DNA of 5,967 bases from RGIG5612 sp017511185 (GCA_017511185.1 JAFWLF010000142.1:1-5967), one strand, 5' to 3'; shown: positions 1-5,597, counted from the stretch's first letter. Notes: generated by a model from the letters alone, not told the origin. Program-made: numbers and translations.

Positions 1-18
1 CATAAAAGGCAGAGGCAT

Positions 19-312
19 ATGAACAAAACAAAACCAGAATTCAGAATAAACTTCAAAAATCCAAGGGAAACATTCCATCCGGGAGACAAGATCACAATCT
101 ATGGATGGCAGGACGGAAAGAATGGAATCATGGACAGCGGTTTGATTGAGAGGCAGGCAACTGTAATAAAAGCATATCCCAAATTCCTGCATGTGAGATA
201 CAAGAACGGTTTAGAAGGAACTTGGAACTATTGGAACCTGAAATACGCTCTCAACAAAAAGATTGTACCTGACTACTATTATTCACGAGCACAGCCAAAA
301 GAAGCGATATAG
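19..312 (+). CDS. Small phage protein of unknown function, possible SH3-like fold
   Basis: The product is a 97-residue basic protein that I do not recognise. ATG 19 follows purine-rich sequence (AAAAGG at 4-9, AGAGG at 11-15), a usable but not ideal ribosome-binding site. No signal peptide, membrane segment or cysteine cluster is visible. Residues about 20-70 alternate short beta-like stretches (GDKITIYGW, QATVIKAYPKFLHVRY, NGLEGTWNYW) in the manner of small SH3/KOW-like barrels, where a 'GD.V.i' turn is followed by 'g.Vi....lhVry.nG'. That is inference from pattern, not a family match. The gene is visibly more AT-rich than the packaging genes downstream, with many AAA, ATA and AGA codons, as expected of early or accessory phage genes. 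It stops 13 bases before the next start, so the two are probably co-transcribed. The reading frame is well supported; the function is unknown. Confidence 0.75.
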   Translation: MNKTKPEFRINFKNPRETFHPGDKITIYGWQDGKNGIMDSGLIERQATVIKAYPKFLHVRYKNGLEGTWNYWNLKYALNKKIVPDYYYSRAQPKEAI

Positions 313-325
313 AAAGGGCAGAGGG

Positions 326-520
326 ATGAATATGCCGCAGAATAGGACGAGAGCGTTTCTGGAAGATAACATGACCGATGGGATGATACCGGTAAATATT
401 GATATCACAAAGCACGGAGACAGGATCCATATCAGGATAAGCAATAAAGGCGTTTCGATGACACTCATGTTCGACACATCCGATCTTGACCGGGTGTTAG
501 ATGGTGATGACGGGAGATAA
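326..520 (+). CDS. Small acidic hypothetical phage protein
   Basis: The product has 64 residues from ATG 326, or 62 from ATG 332. The frame is open further upstream to 263, but those codons overlap the previous gene and have no ribosome-binding site. AAAGGG (313-318) sits 7 bases before ATG 326, and AGAGGG (320-325) sits 6 bases before ATG 332, so either start is credible. The middle (VNIDITKHGDRIHIRISN, then VSMTLMFD) looks like a small beta-meander, followed by an acidic tail (DTSDLDRVLDGDDGR). No known domain, membrane segment or metal-binding motif is seen. It ends 8 bases before the DUF1492-type regulator gene, which suggests one transcript. Function is unknown. Confidence 0.65.
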   Translation: MNMPQNRTRAFLEDNMTDGMIPVNIDITKHGDRIHIRISNKGVSMTLMFDTSDLDRVLDGDDGR

Positions 521-528
521 CTCACAAA

Positions 529-990
529 ATGGCGAAGACACAAGATGCATCCGCTCGAAAGCGGAAGATAACCACCAAGGAGTATCTGCAGCAGATATAT
601 CATATCGACCAGAAGATCAGACGGCTGCAGCGCAGGCGTGAGGACCTGCGGCGGGATATGTACAGCATCGGCAGTCCGTCAGGGAAGATGGATGCGGATA
701 AGGTACAGACTTCAACGAGCGGGGATGCTATGCTGCGATTGATATCAAAGATAGATCTGATTGAGCATGACATTGTCAGAGAGATGACACTGCTGGAGGA
801 TACAAAATGCAGGATCATCAGGCAGATCGAGGCGTTAAGCGATGACCGGTATAAGACGCTTCTGACAGAGAGGTATGTGTTCTTTGATACATGGGAGCAG
901 ATAGCAACGAGCATGGGTTATCAGCTGAAGTGGGTATACGACCTGCACGGACAGGCGCTCATCGCATTTGCGGCAATATGGGAAAAGTAG
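529..990 (+). CDS. DUF1492-type sigma-70 region-4-like phage regulator (ArpU/RinA-like role)
   Basis: The product is a 153-residue basic protein. Residues about 17-45 (EYLQQIYHIDQKIRRLQRRR...) and 67-103 are heptad-like helices, probably coiled coils. They are joined by a linker carrying DKVQTSTSGD, which resembles the 'rVq.S...d' segment of DUF1492 proteins. Residues about 103-148 (LLTERYVFFDTWEQIATSMGYQLKWVYDLHGQAL) match the sigma-70 region 4-like helix-turn-helix of that family: a short spacer and W122, a first helix EQIATSMG, then a recognition helix around 132-141. Such proteins usually lie just before the HNH/terminase genes of Firmicutes phages and are thought to activate late transcription, as shown for RinA and ArpU relatives; the role here is inferred. 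GGGAG (512-516) lies 12 bases before ATG 529, rather far. A terminator-like hairpin follows about 100 bases downstream. Confidence 0.85.
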   Translation: MAKTQDASARKRKITTKEYLQQIYHIDQKIRRLQRRREDLRRDMYSIGSPSGKMDADKVQTSTSGDAMLRLISKIDLIEHDIVREMTLLEDTKCRIIRQIEALSDDRYKTLLTERYVFFDTWEQIATSMGYQLKWVYDLHGQALIAFAAIWEK

Positions 991-1091
991 GGGAGTGAAA
1001 CAGGAAAGTTTTCATGTTATGCTACAACAGAGTCAAGGCATGAGAAAACGATGAGTTGTCTATGCTCTTCATAACGTTATCTCCTTTCTGT

Positions 1092-1124
1092 AAAAGGCAG
1101 CGCAACAGTAGTTCGCTGCCTTTT
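1092..1124. terminator. Terminator-like hairpin, possibly bidirectional
   Basis: AAAAGGCAGCG (1092-1102) and CGCTGCCTTTT (1114-1124) form a perfect 11-bp stem. The loop can tighten further: AAC (1104-1106) pairs with GTT (1111-1113) around tetraloop AGTA, leaving C1103 bulged. The GC-rich core flanked by A4 and T4 is the usual build of an intrinsic terminator and reads the same on both strands. The U-tract is only four bases and lies within the stem, so efficiency is uncertain. Lying 102 bases after the regulator stop, it would end the upstream transcript. Confidence 0.6.
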
Positions 1125-1360
1125 GTGTTGCAGAAAAAAGGGGGGACGGGGGTGCGTCTGGCGCGGAAGGGCAGAGGGATTTGCAGAGGGGATAGGTACG
1201 GCCGGAGCCCCGACGGAATCAACACGGGGACGGGATACGCATAAAAACAAATGCGAGGTTACTGTCGATCAATGGCAGCGTTGGATCCGGGATGAAGCTG
1301 GTTAATTTATTCGGGGTGCACGGGTCTGAAGCTGCAGAGGAATGCATCCCATACAAACCA

Positions 1361-1366
1361 AAGGAG
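1361..1366 (+). promoter_or_regulatory. Shine-Dalgarno AAGGAG that decides the HNH start
   Basis: AAGGAG lies 5 bases before ATG 1372. The in-frame ATG at 1342 has only GCAGAGG ending one base before it, which is too close. The start at 1372 is therefore preferred. Confidence 0.7.
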
Positions 1367-1371
1367 ATCAT

Positions 1372-1656
1372 ATGGCACGAGCAGGACGCTGGCCATACGT
1401 CAGAAGATTGGCATGGGACAGAGACCGAAAGAGCAGGGCGGTGTGCCACATCTGCGGACAGCCAATAGATTATTTCTTGCAGCCTTCAAGCTGCGATGAT
1501 GCTTATGAGCCGGACCATGTTGTTCCGGTTGCCAAGCGGCCGGATTTAGAATTGGATTTAAACAATATTAAAGCATCACATCGTCGGTGCAATCGATCAC
1601 GAGGCGATGGAACGAACGGAGAAAATATCATCGGGATGCAGAGCAGGATCTGGTAA
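1372..1656 (+). CDS. HNH endonuclease of the packaging module
   Basis: The product is a 94-residue protein beginning MARAGRWPYVRR. It carries a zinc knuckle half C25-H-I-C28, the catalytic core D48-H49-V-V-P52, the central Asn in LDLNNIK (N64/N65), and H70-R-R-C73-N74-R-S-R-G, in which His takes the place of the first Cys of the usual second CxxC pair. This pattern is common in small phage HNH nucleases. HNH proteins encoded beside terminase genes are known to work with TerL in cos cleavage and packaging (shown for HK97 gp74 and relatives), so a packaging role is likely rather than a free homing enzyme. It lies 121 bases before terS. The start was chosen by the AAGGAG at 1361-1366; an in-frame ATG at 1342 would add ten residues. 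The 3' codons near 1625-1635 form one arm of a perfect inverted repeat with the gap before terS. Confidence 0.92.
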   Translation: MARAGRWPYVRRLAWDRDRKSRAVCHICGQPIDYFLQPSSCDDAYEPDHVVPVAKRPDLELDLNNIKASHRRCNRSRGDGTNGENIIGMQSRIW

Positions 1657-1745
1657 CCGGGGACACGGGAGGGGCCAACGAATCTTCCGGAAAGGCCGCC
1701 CGGCCGAGACCAACGGCGCGCAGTAAGATCTCCCCCCGATGATAT
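1625..1745. repeat. Perfect 11-bp inverted repeat bracketing the HNH-terS gap
   Basis: ATATCATCGGG (1625-1635, inside the last codons of HNH) and CCCGATGATAT (1735-1745) are exact reverse complements, separated by 99 bases. Further inside, GATCT (1647-1651) can pair with AGATC (1726-1730). Such a pair of 11-mers is unlikely by chance in about 120 bases. It may be a protein-binding pair for packaging or an RNA stem that loops out the gap; its role is unknown. Confidence 0.75.
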
Positions 1746-1777
1746 AGATTTTTTTATAAAAAAGAGGAAGGGATTTT
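1657..1777. other. HNH-terS intergenic region, candidate packaging (cos) site
   Basis: This 121-base gap is GC-rich on the left and AT-rich on the right. It contains the dyads TTCCGGAA (1685-1692) and GGCCG-CC-CGGCC (1694-1705), a direct repeat CCAACG (1675-1680 and 1710-1715, 35 bases apart) flanking both dyads, a C6 run (1732-1737), and a 14-bp palindrome TTTTTTATAAAAAA (1750-1763). In HK97-type cos phages the end-cleavage site usually lies beside the terminase and HNH genes, so this gap is the natural candidate. Which dyad is cut, and the overhang, cannot be read from the sequence. The terS ribosome-binding site (GAGGAAGGG, 1764-1772) closes the region. Confidence 0.45.
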
Positions 1778-2083
1778 ATGGCAGGAAAACGCGGAGATGG
1801 CTTCCAGAAGGCTCCGGAGACGCTGCGGAAGGCCATTTTATCCATGAAGCGAAAAATCGACAAAAATCGAGTCGAATTCCAGAGCGCACCACTGACTTAT
1901 GAGGCCGAGATGGGAGACGGGAGAGTGATCCAGCGCGGGAACCCGTTCGTGCAGGAATACAGAGCGCTGGTCAAAGACTACGCAGCAGCGATCAAGACAT
2001 ACAAGGAGTTAACCGGGAGCCAGGATGCTGCAGAGGCGGATCCACTGGATGACATCCGGTCCAGGTTCAGGGTTGCAAAATGA
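1778..2083 (+). CDS. terS: Phage terminase small subunit (TerS)
   Basis: The product is a 101-residue, mostly helical protein. TerS proteins bind the packaging site as a ring and hand the DNA to TerL. No family-specific motif is decisive; the call rests on position directly upstream of and overlapping terL, on size, and on layout: a basic N-terminal part (residues about 1-31, MAGKRGDGFQ...KRKIDKNR), then a long helix NPFVQEYRALVKDYAAAIK (55-73) with a short TYKELTG end, resembling the C-terminal oligomerisation helices of P27-type small subunits, then an acidic linker (QDAAEADPLDD) and basic end RSRFRVAK. ATG 1778 is preceded by GAGGAAGGG with 5 bases of spacing. The stop codon overlaps the terL start (ATGA at 2080-2083), so the two are translationally coupled. 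At about 100 residues it is shorter than many small subunits. Confidence 0.78.
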   Translation: MAGKRGDGFQKAPETLRKAILSMKRKIDKNRVEFQSAPLTYEAEMGDGRVIQRGNPFVQEYRALVKDYAAAIKTYKELTGSQDAAEADPLDDIRSRFRVAK

Positions 2084-3621
2084 TGGGCAAAACCGTTCCG
2101 AGAATCTACACGCCTCCACTCAGGCCGTTGACGGAAGAAACGTCGCTGGGGTTAGCTTGCATCGAGTATGCAAGAACCGTATTGAAGAAAAATCTGTACC
2201 CATGGCAGGAGTGGGCGCTGATCCATGCCCTGGAAATCATAGGAGACCTTGATGGAGGTTGGAAATTCCGCTTCCGGACGGTTCTCTTTTTGATTTCAAG
2301 ACAGAATGGGAAAACGGTCCTGTCGGAAGTGATCGCATCGTTCTTTCTCAATGTCCTCATGGTGGACTCGGTTTTTGGCACATCGCTCAGCCTGGACAAA
2401 GCAGAGGAAGTGTGGGAAGCGGTAGTACTGGATCAGGAGACGATCCCGTCACTGCAAAGAGATTTGAAACGGGTCGGCCGCACAAATGGATCCAAGAAAT
2501 TAGCGCTGACAGGTCTCCGGCAGTACAAGGTAGGTGCGCCGACAAGAAGGGCAGGCCGTGGCGACTCAAATGATCTTGTCATGCTTGACGAAGTACGTGA
2601 GCAGAGGGATTGGGAAACATGGGCCGCGTCTGTAGCATCGACCAACGCAAAACCGAACGGACTCGTCGTATGCTTCTCCAATGCAGGCGATCCGGACAGT
2701 GTGGTGCTGCGCCAGCTCCGGGAGCAGGCGATAGCAGTTATCGAAGGAACAACAGCAGGCGAATACGGGGGAGACGTTGACGCGATGACGCTGGGGCTCT
2801 TCGAATGGTCTGCAGAGGACGGAGCGGCAACGGACGATATGGAACAATTGGCCCAGGCAAATCCGGCGCTCGGATACGGGTACCTGACAGAGAGGGCACT
2901 GTTGTCGAACCGGCAGACATTTCCGGAGGCTAAATTCCGTTCGGAATGTATGTGCCAACAGGTGGAAACAATCCTTCCGCAGCCATTCCCGGATGGTGCA
3001 TGGGACGGCGGAGTTGATCCGGAGTCAAGGATCATGCCGGAAGCGGAGTTGTATTTCGGGATAGATCTGAGCAGTGACCGCAGATGGACATCGATCGGTG
3101 TATGTGGGATGAGAGAAGACGGCCAATGGCATATCGAGGTCGTTGCCCGCAGGATTGGGACAGAATGGGCGATCGAATGGTTCAGAGCGAGGGCGATGAA
3201 AGGGAAAATGAAACTTGCCTTCCAGGGCCGGGGTGCGCCTGTAAGTGGACTGGCAGAACAGATCTGCACGATTGACGGAATTGAAAGGATATCCATCGAA
3301 GGACCGGAATTGCCGGCAGGATGGGGGCGGTTTTGGGATGGCATAGCAGCATCCACGCCGGCTGAACCGGGAGAACCGCAAAGGGGCGGAGTAAGGATAT
3401 TCCATTTGCCACAGCCTGTCATGGACTCTCCGGCCAAGACGATGCAAATCAGGCAGATGGGAGGAGGGACGGAGGTACCGGACCGAGTAAAAAGCCCGGA
3501 TGACATAGCGCCGCTTTTTGCCTGCATAATGGCATTTTCGGCAGCAACAAGGATAAGCAAAGACAATAGCAAGATTTACGAATCAGCGTACGCACAAGGT
3601 GCATCGCTGATTTTTTGTTAA
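2080..3621 (+). CDS. terL: Phage terminase large subunit (TerL), HK97-type packaging ATPase/nuclease
   Basis: The product is a 513-residue, full-length motor that pumps DNA into the prohead and cuts it. The N-terminal ATPase shows an adenine-binding region YPWQEWAL (40-47), Walker A SRQNGKT (73-79), a TSLSLDKAEEVW segment (101-112) typical of the family, Walker B DLVMLDE (165-171; D170, E171) and a coupling motif VVCFSNAGD (196-204). The C-terminal RNase H-like nuclease begins with YFGIDLSSD (325-333), where D329 is the likely metal ligand. Further acidic positions lie near ISIEGPE (404-410) and DDIAPL (474-479), followed by the usual small-residue helix ACIMAFSAA. The RQNGK form of Walker A is typical of Terminase_1 proteins. 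ATG 2080 is used with CAGGG at 2068-2072; ATG 2083 is an alternative. The last 12 codons overlap a terminator-like hairpin and the stop overlaps the portal Shine-Dalgarno. The ending GASLIFC looks plausible but is less conserved. Confidence 0.97.
   Translation: MMGKTVPRIYTPPLRPLTEETSLGLACIEYARTVLKKNLYPWQEWALIHALEIIGDLDGGWKFRFRTVLFLISRQNGKTVLSEVIASFFLNVLMVDSVFGTSLSLDKAEEVWEAVVLDQETIPSLQRDLKRVGRTNGSKKLALTGLRQYKVGAPTRRAGRGDSNDLVMLDEVREQRDWETWAASVASTNAKPNGLVVCFSNAGDPDSVVLRQLREQAIAVIEGTTAGEYGGDVDAMTLGLFEWSAEDGAATDDMEQLAQANPALGYGYLTERALLSNRQTFPEAKFRSECMCQQVETILPQPFPDGAWDGGVDPESRIMPEAELYFGIDLSSDRRWTSIGVCGMREDGQWHIEVVARRIGTEWAIEWFRARAMKGKMKLAFQGRGAPVSGLAEQICTIDGIERISIEGPELPAGWGRFWDGIAASTPAEPGEPQRGGVRIFHLPQPVMDSPAKTMQIRQMGGGTEVPDRVKSPDDIAPLFACIMAFSAATRISKDNSKIYESAYAQGASLIFC
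3581..3616 (+). terminator. Intrinsic-terminator-like hairpin in the last codons of terL
   Basis: AATCAGCG (3581-3588) pairs perfectly with CGCTGATT (3605-3612). Inside it, GCAC (3592-3595) pairs with GTGC (3599-3602) around an AAG loop, separated from the outer stem by a small TAC/AT internal loop. The hairpin runs straight into six T's (3611-3616). Stem plus T-run is the classic intrinsic terminator shape. It lies within coding sequence, so ribosomes on terL would cover it, which fits an attenuator rather than a full stop. Whether it works is untested. Confidence 0.5.
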
Positions 3622-3630
3622 GGAGGAGGG
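3621..3630 (+). promoter_or_regulatory. Very strong Shine-Dalgarno for the portal gene
   Basis: AGGAGGAGGG is a doubled Shine-Dalgarno ending 6 bases before ATG 3637, and its first base is the last base of the terL stop codon. It fixes the portal start and suggests high translation on its own, without need of coupling to terL. An out-of-frame GTG at 3632 is too close to be used. Confidence 0.8.
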
Positions 3631-3636
3631 CGTGAA

Positions 3637-5595
3637 ATGCCGAAGATAGCCCAGCGGTTGCGCGATCTATTCGGGCGCACGACCGTACATGTGAGCATAA
3701 CGCCGGAGGAAAACCCGTGGGTGGAAGGACTGAGCGCGCGCCAGCTGTACGCGACGCAGGAAAACTTATATGCAGTAGTGTCGTTTTTGTCAGACTCTAT
3801 TGCACAGCTGCCGCTCAAGGTCTACACACGCGACGGAGAATTCAGGCGGAGAAGAGACCGCGAAAGCGCAGCCGCAAAACTCTTGTATAAGCCGAACAAC
3901 GATCAGACAGCATACGACTTCTGGGATGCGGTCCTGACTGAGTATTTCCTGATGGGAGTATCAACAATTTGGGTACTGCCTGATACAGAAAGCGAAAGCG
4001 GGTATCAAATGAGGCTGATCCCGAAGGAATGGATCATTGACACGGAAAGAAGTACAAATTACGCGCCGGACACGATCAAAGTAATGACGAACGGAACAGG
4101 GACATATGTCAATATTCCGCGGACGGAATTTGTCCAGTTCCGGAGATATTCGCCGGGGAACCCGGGCGGATACCAGTCACCGATCGCAGCGCTCCGGCAG
4201 ACACTGAGCGAACAGATCCAGGCCGGGAAGTTTAGAACGGAGATCTGGTCATCCTCCGGACGATTTAACGCATATCTGACACGGCCGGCGAACGTGCAGC
4301 CGTGGACAGACGAACAGAGGATGGCATTCGTGACGGCATTCCGGGAAGGTTGGGGAAAAGGCGGAGGAAACCGGGGAAAAATCCCGTTGCTGGAAGACGG
4401 CATGGAGATAAAGCCATATTCCTTCAATGCGAAAGAGAGCCAGTTTGCCGAAACAAAGCAGCTGAGCAGAGAGGACGTGGCAGCGGCTTACCACATCAAT
4501 CCATCTCTGATATGGCACACGACGACACAGACATATGCAAGTGCCAAGGACAATGCCAGGGCACTGTATGCAGATTGCCTGGGGCCGGTGCTGCAGATGC
4601 TGCAGCAGAGGATCAACAGCTTCCTGCTGCCGATGGTCGGAGCGGACGAAAATACCTATGTCGAATTCGACCTGACAGAGAAGCTGAAAGGATCATTCGA
4701 GGAAAGAGCGTCCATTATCCAGGCATCCGTAGGAGGCCCGTGGATGACAAGGAACGAAGCACGTGCAGACAACAACCTGCCGCCTGTTGACGGTGGTGAT
4801 GAGCTGATCATACCGCTCAATGTCGTAGAAGGCGGGCAGGCTTCCCCACAGGACACCCACATGAACCAGAATGCAGGTGAACCTGAGGTAAAACTGATCA
4901 TTCCGTCACACCGAAAGGACAGCGAGAACACCATCCGCATCAAAGGCAAGTCGAACGACGAGGAAGACGAAGAGGTTGCGGAAGTCCTGCGGAAGTTCTT
5001 TAAGAGGCAGGCAAATTCAGTGCTCCCGAAACTCGGAGCAAAATCCGCTGAATGGTGGGATGAAGACCGATGGAACAAAGAGCTGGCAGATGACCTGCTC
5101 CCGCTCATCGAGAAGATAGCTGACAAACACGGAATGAGCACCGCTGACGTACTTGGTACGGATTACGGCAAAGAGATAACCCGCAACTATCTGCGGAAAC
5201 TCACCGAGGGCCGTGCAAAAGCAATAAACGTCTCCACACTCGAGAAGCTGGAGGACGCACTCGAGGACGAAGAGACCGAACCGGCAGAGGTGTTCGAAAA
5301 GCGTGAAGGCAAAGACGCTGACATCTTCGGACAGGCGCTCGCCACTGCCGTTGCAAACTGGGCAACCATCGAGGCCGTCCATCAGGCACAAAGTCAGGGA
5401 TATGAACGGAAGGTCGAAAAGGAATGGGTCACCGGACCGAATGCCAGGGATACACACATTGCAATGAACGGGCAGAGGGTAGGCATTGACGACATTTTCA
5501 GCAACGGAGCCAGATGGCCCGGAGACGATAACTTGTCACCTGCGGAAAGTTGTGGGTGCAACTGTAGTACCGAAGTAATCATTACGGAGGGTTAA
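3637..5595 (+). CDS. HK97-type portal protein fused to a C-terminal MuF-like head-morphogenesis domain
   Basis: The 652-residue product is much longer than usual HK97-type portals (about 400). Residues 1-400 are a full portal protein, the dodecameric ring through which DNA enters and leaves the head. They show LYAVVSFLSDSIAQLPLKVY (44-63), FLMGVSTIWVLP, a GGYQSPIAALRQTL segment, EDVAAAYHINPSLI (279 on), YVEFDL (341 on) and NEARADNNLPPVDGGDEL (373-390), all hallmarks of the family. After a polar linker (about 400-435) and an acidic patch DEEDEEVAEVL, residues about 440-652 are a helical MuF/SPP1 gp7-like domain: VLRKFFKRQ, WWDEDRWNKEL, a long helical middle, then EWVTGPNARDTHIAMNGQ (W597, R604, H607, G612), WPGDDN and the Cys end CGCNC (639-643), the usual 'W.t..d.R..H..m.G...PGD...CgC' signature. 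MuF proteins sit inside the head and can travel with the DNA. Codon use changes sharply near 4850 (see findings). Confidence 0.93.
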   Translation: MPKIAQRLRDLFGRTTVHVSITPEENPWVEGLSARQLYATQENLYAVVSFLSDSIAQLPLKVYTRDGEFRRRRDRESAAAKLLYKPNNDQTAYDFWDAVLTEYFLMGVSTIWVLPDTESESGYQMRLIPKEWIIDTERSTNYAPDTIKVMTNGTGTYVNIPRTEFVQFRRYSPGNPGGYQSPIAALRQTLSEQIQAGKFRTEIWSSSGRFNAYLTRPANVQPWTDEQRMAFVTAFREGWGKGGGNRGKIPLLEDGMEIKPYSFNAKESQFAETKQLSREDVAAAYHINPSLIWHTTTQTYASAKDNARALYADCLGPVLQMLQQRINSFLLPMVGADENTYVEFDLTEKLKGSFEERASIIQASVGGPWMTRNEARADNNLPPVDGGDELIIPLNVVEGGQASPQDTHMNQNAGEPEVKLIIPSHRKDSENTIRIKGKSNDEEDEEVAEVLRKFFKRQANSVLPKLGAKSAEWWDEDRWNKELADDLLPLIEKIADKHGMSTADVLGTDYGKEITRNYLRKLTEGRAKAINVSTLEKLEDALEDEETEPAEVFEKREGKDADIFGQALATAVANWATIEAVHQAQSQGYERKVEKEWVTGPNARDTHIAMNGQRVGIDDIFSNGARWPGDDNLSPAESCGCNCSTEVIITEG

Positions 5596-5597
5596 TC

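Larger units (their letters stand above)
991..1371. other. Non-coding gap between regulator and HNH gene; probable transcription-unit boundary
   Basis: This gap of 381 bases contains no convincing + strand gene. From left to right it holds: paired segments at 1014-1028 and 1055-1077 that could fold as an RNA; a perfect 10-bp palindrome ATAACGTTAT (1071-1080); a terminator-like hairpin (1092-1124); a cluster of G-runs (1140-1191); three copies of GCAGAGG (1171-1177, 1183-1189, 1334-1340), the same core that precedes the first two genes; and the HNH ribosome-binding site. I searched for a sigma-70 promoter for the late genes. The best is only TTGGAT (1281-1286), a 16-base spacer and TAATTT (1303-1308), which is weak and would need an activator. 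That would fit the DUF1492-type regulator but is not evidence for it. Confidence 0.6.

Noticed and set aside
1123..1305. A 60-codon frame from TTG 1123 across the G-rich gap, ending in a protein-like stretch (VTVDQWQRWIRDEAG)
   Set aside because: It starts at a TTG inside the terminator hairpin with no ribosome-binding site, its N-terminal part is repetitive Gly/Arg from G-runs, and no family is recognised. A decayed gene end remains possible.
1292..1468. A 58-codon + strand frame starting MKLVNLFGVHGSEAAEE and overlapping the HNH start
   Set aside because: It has no proper Shine-Dalgarno, and its second half is the out-of-frame shadow of the well-supported HNH gene.
2433..3572. A 379-codon open frame on the minus strand
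   Set aside because: It is antisense to terL, which has clear Walker A, Walker B and nuclease motifs. The product is Ser/Pro-rich with no recognisable domain and is a codon-bias shadow.
3605..3640. Programmed frameshift at T6 near the terL stop
   Set aside because: In the terL frame the T-run does not form a proper X XXY YYZ slippery heptamer, and both shifted frames stop within about 10-15 codons. The T-run is better explained as the tail of the hairpin.
4656..5141. A 161-codon minus-strand frame, rich in serine
   Set aside because: The Ser runs are the reverse reading of the GAA/GAC-rich acidic linker of the portal-MuF protein. No ribosome-binding site or family is seen.
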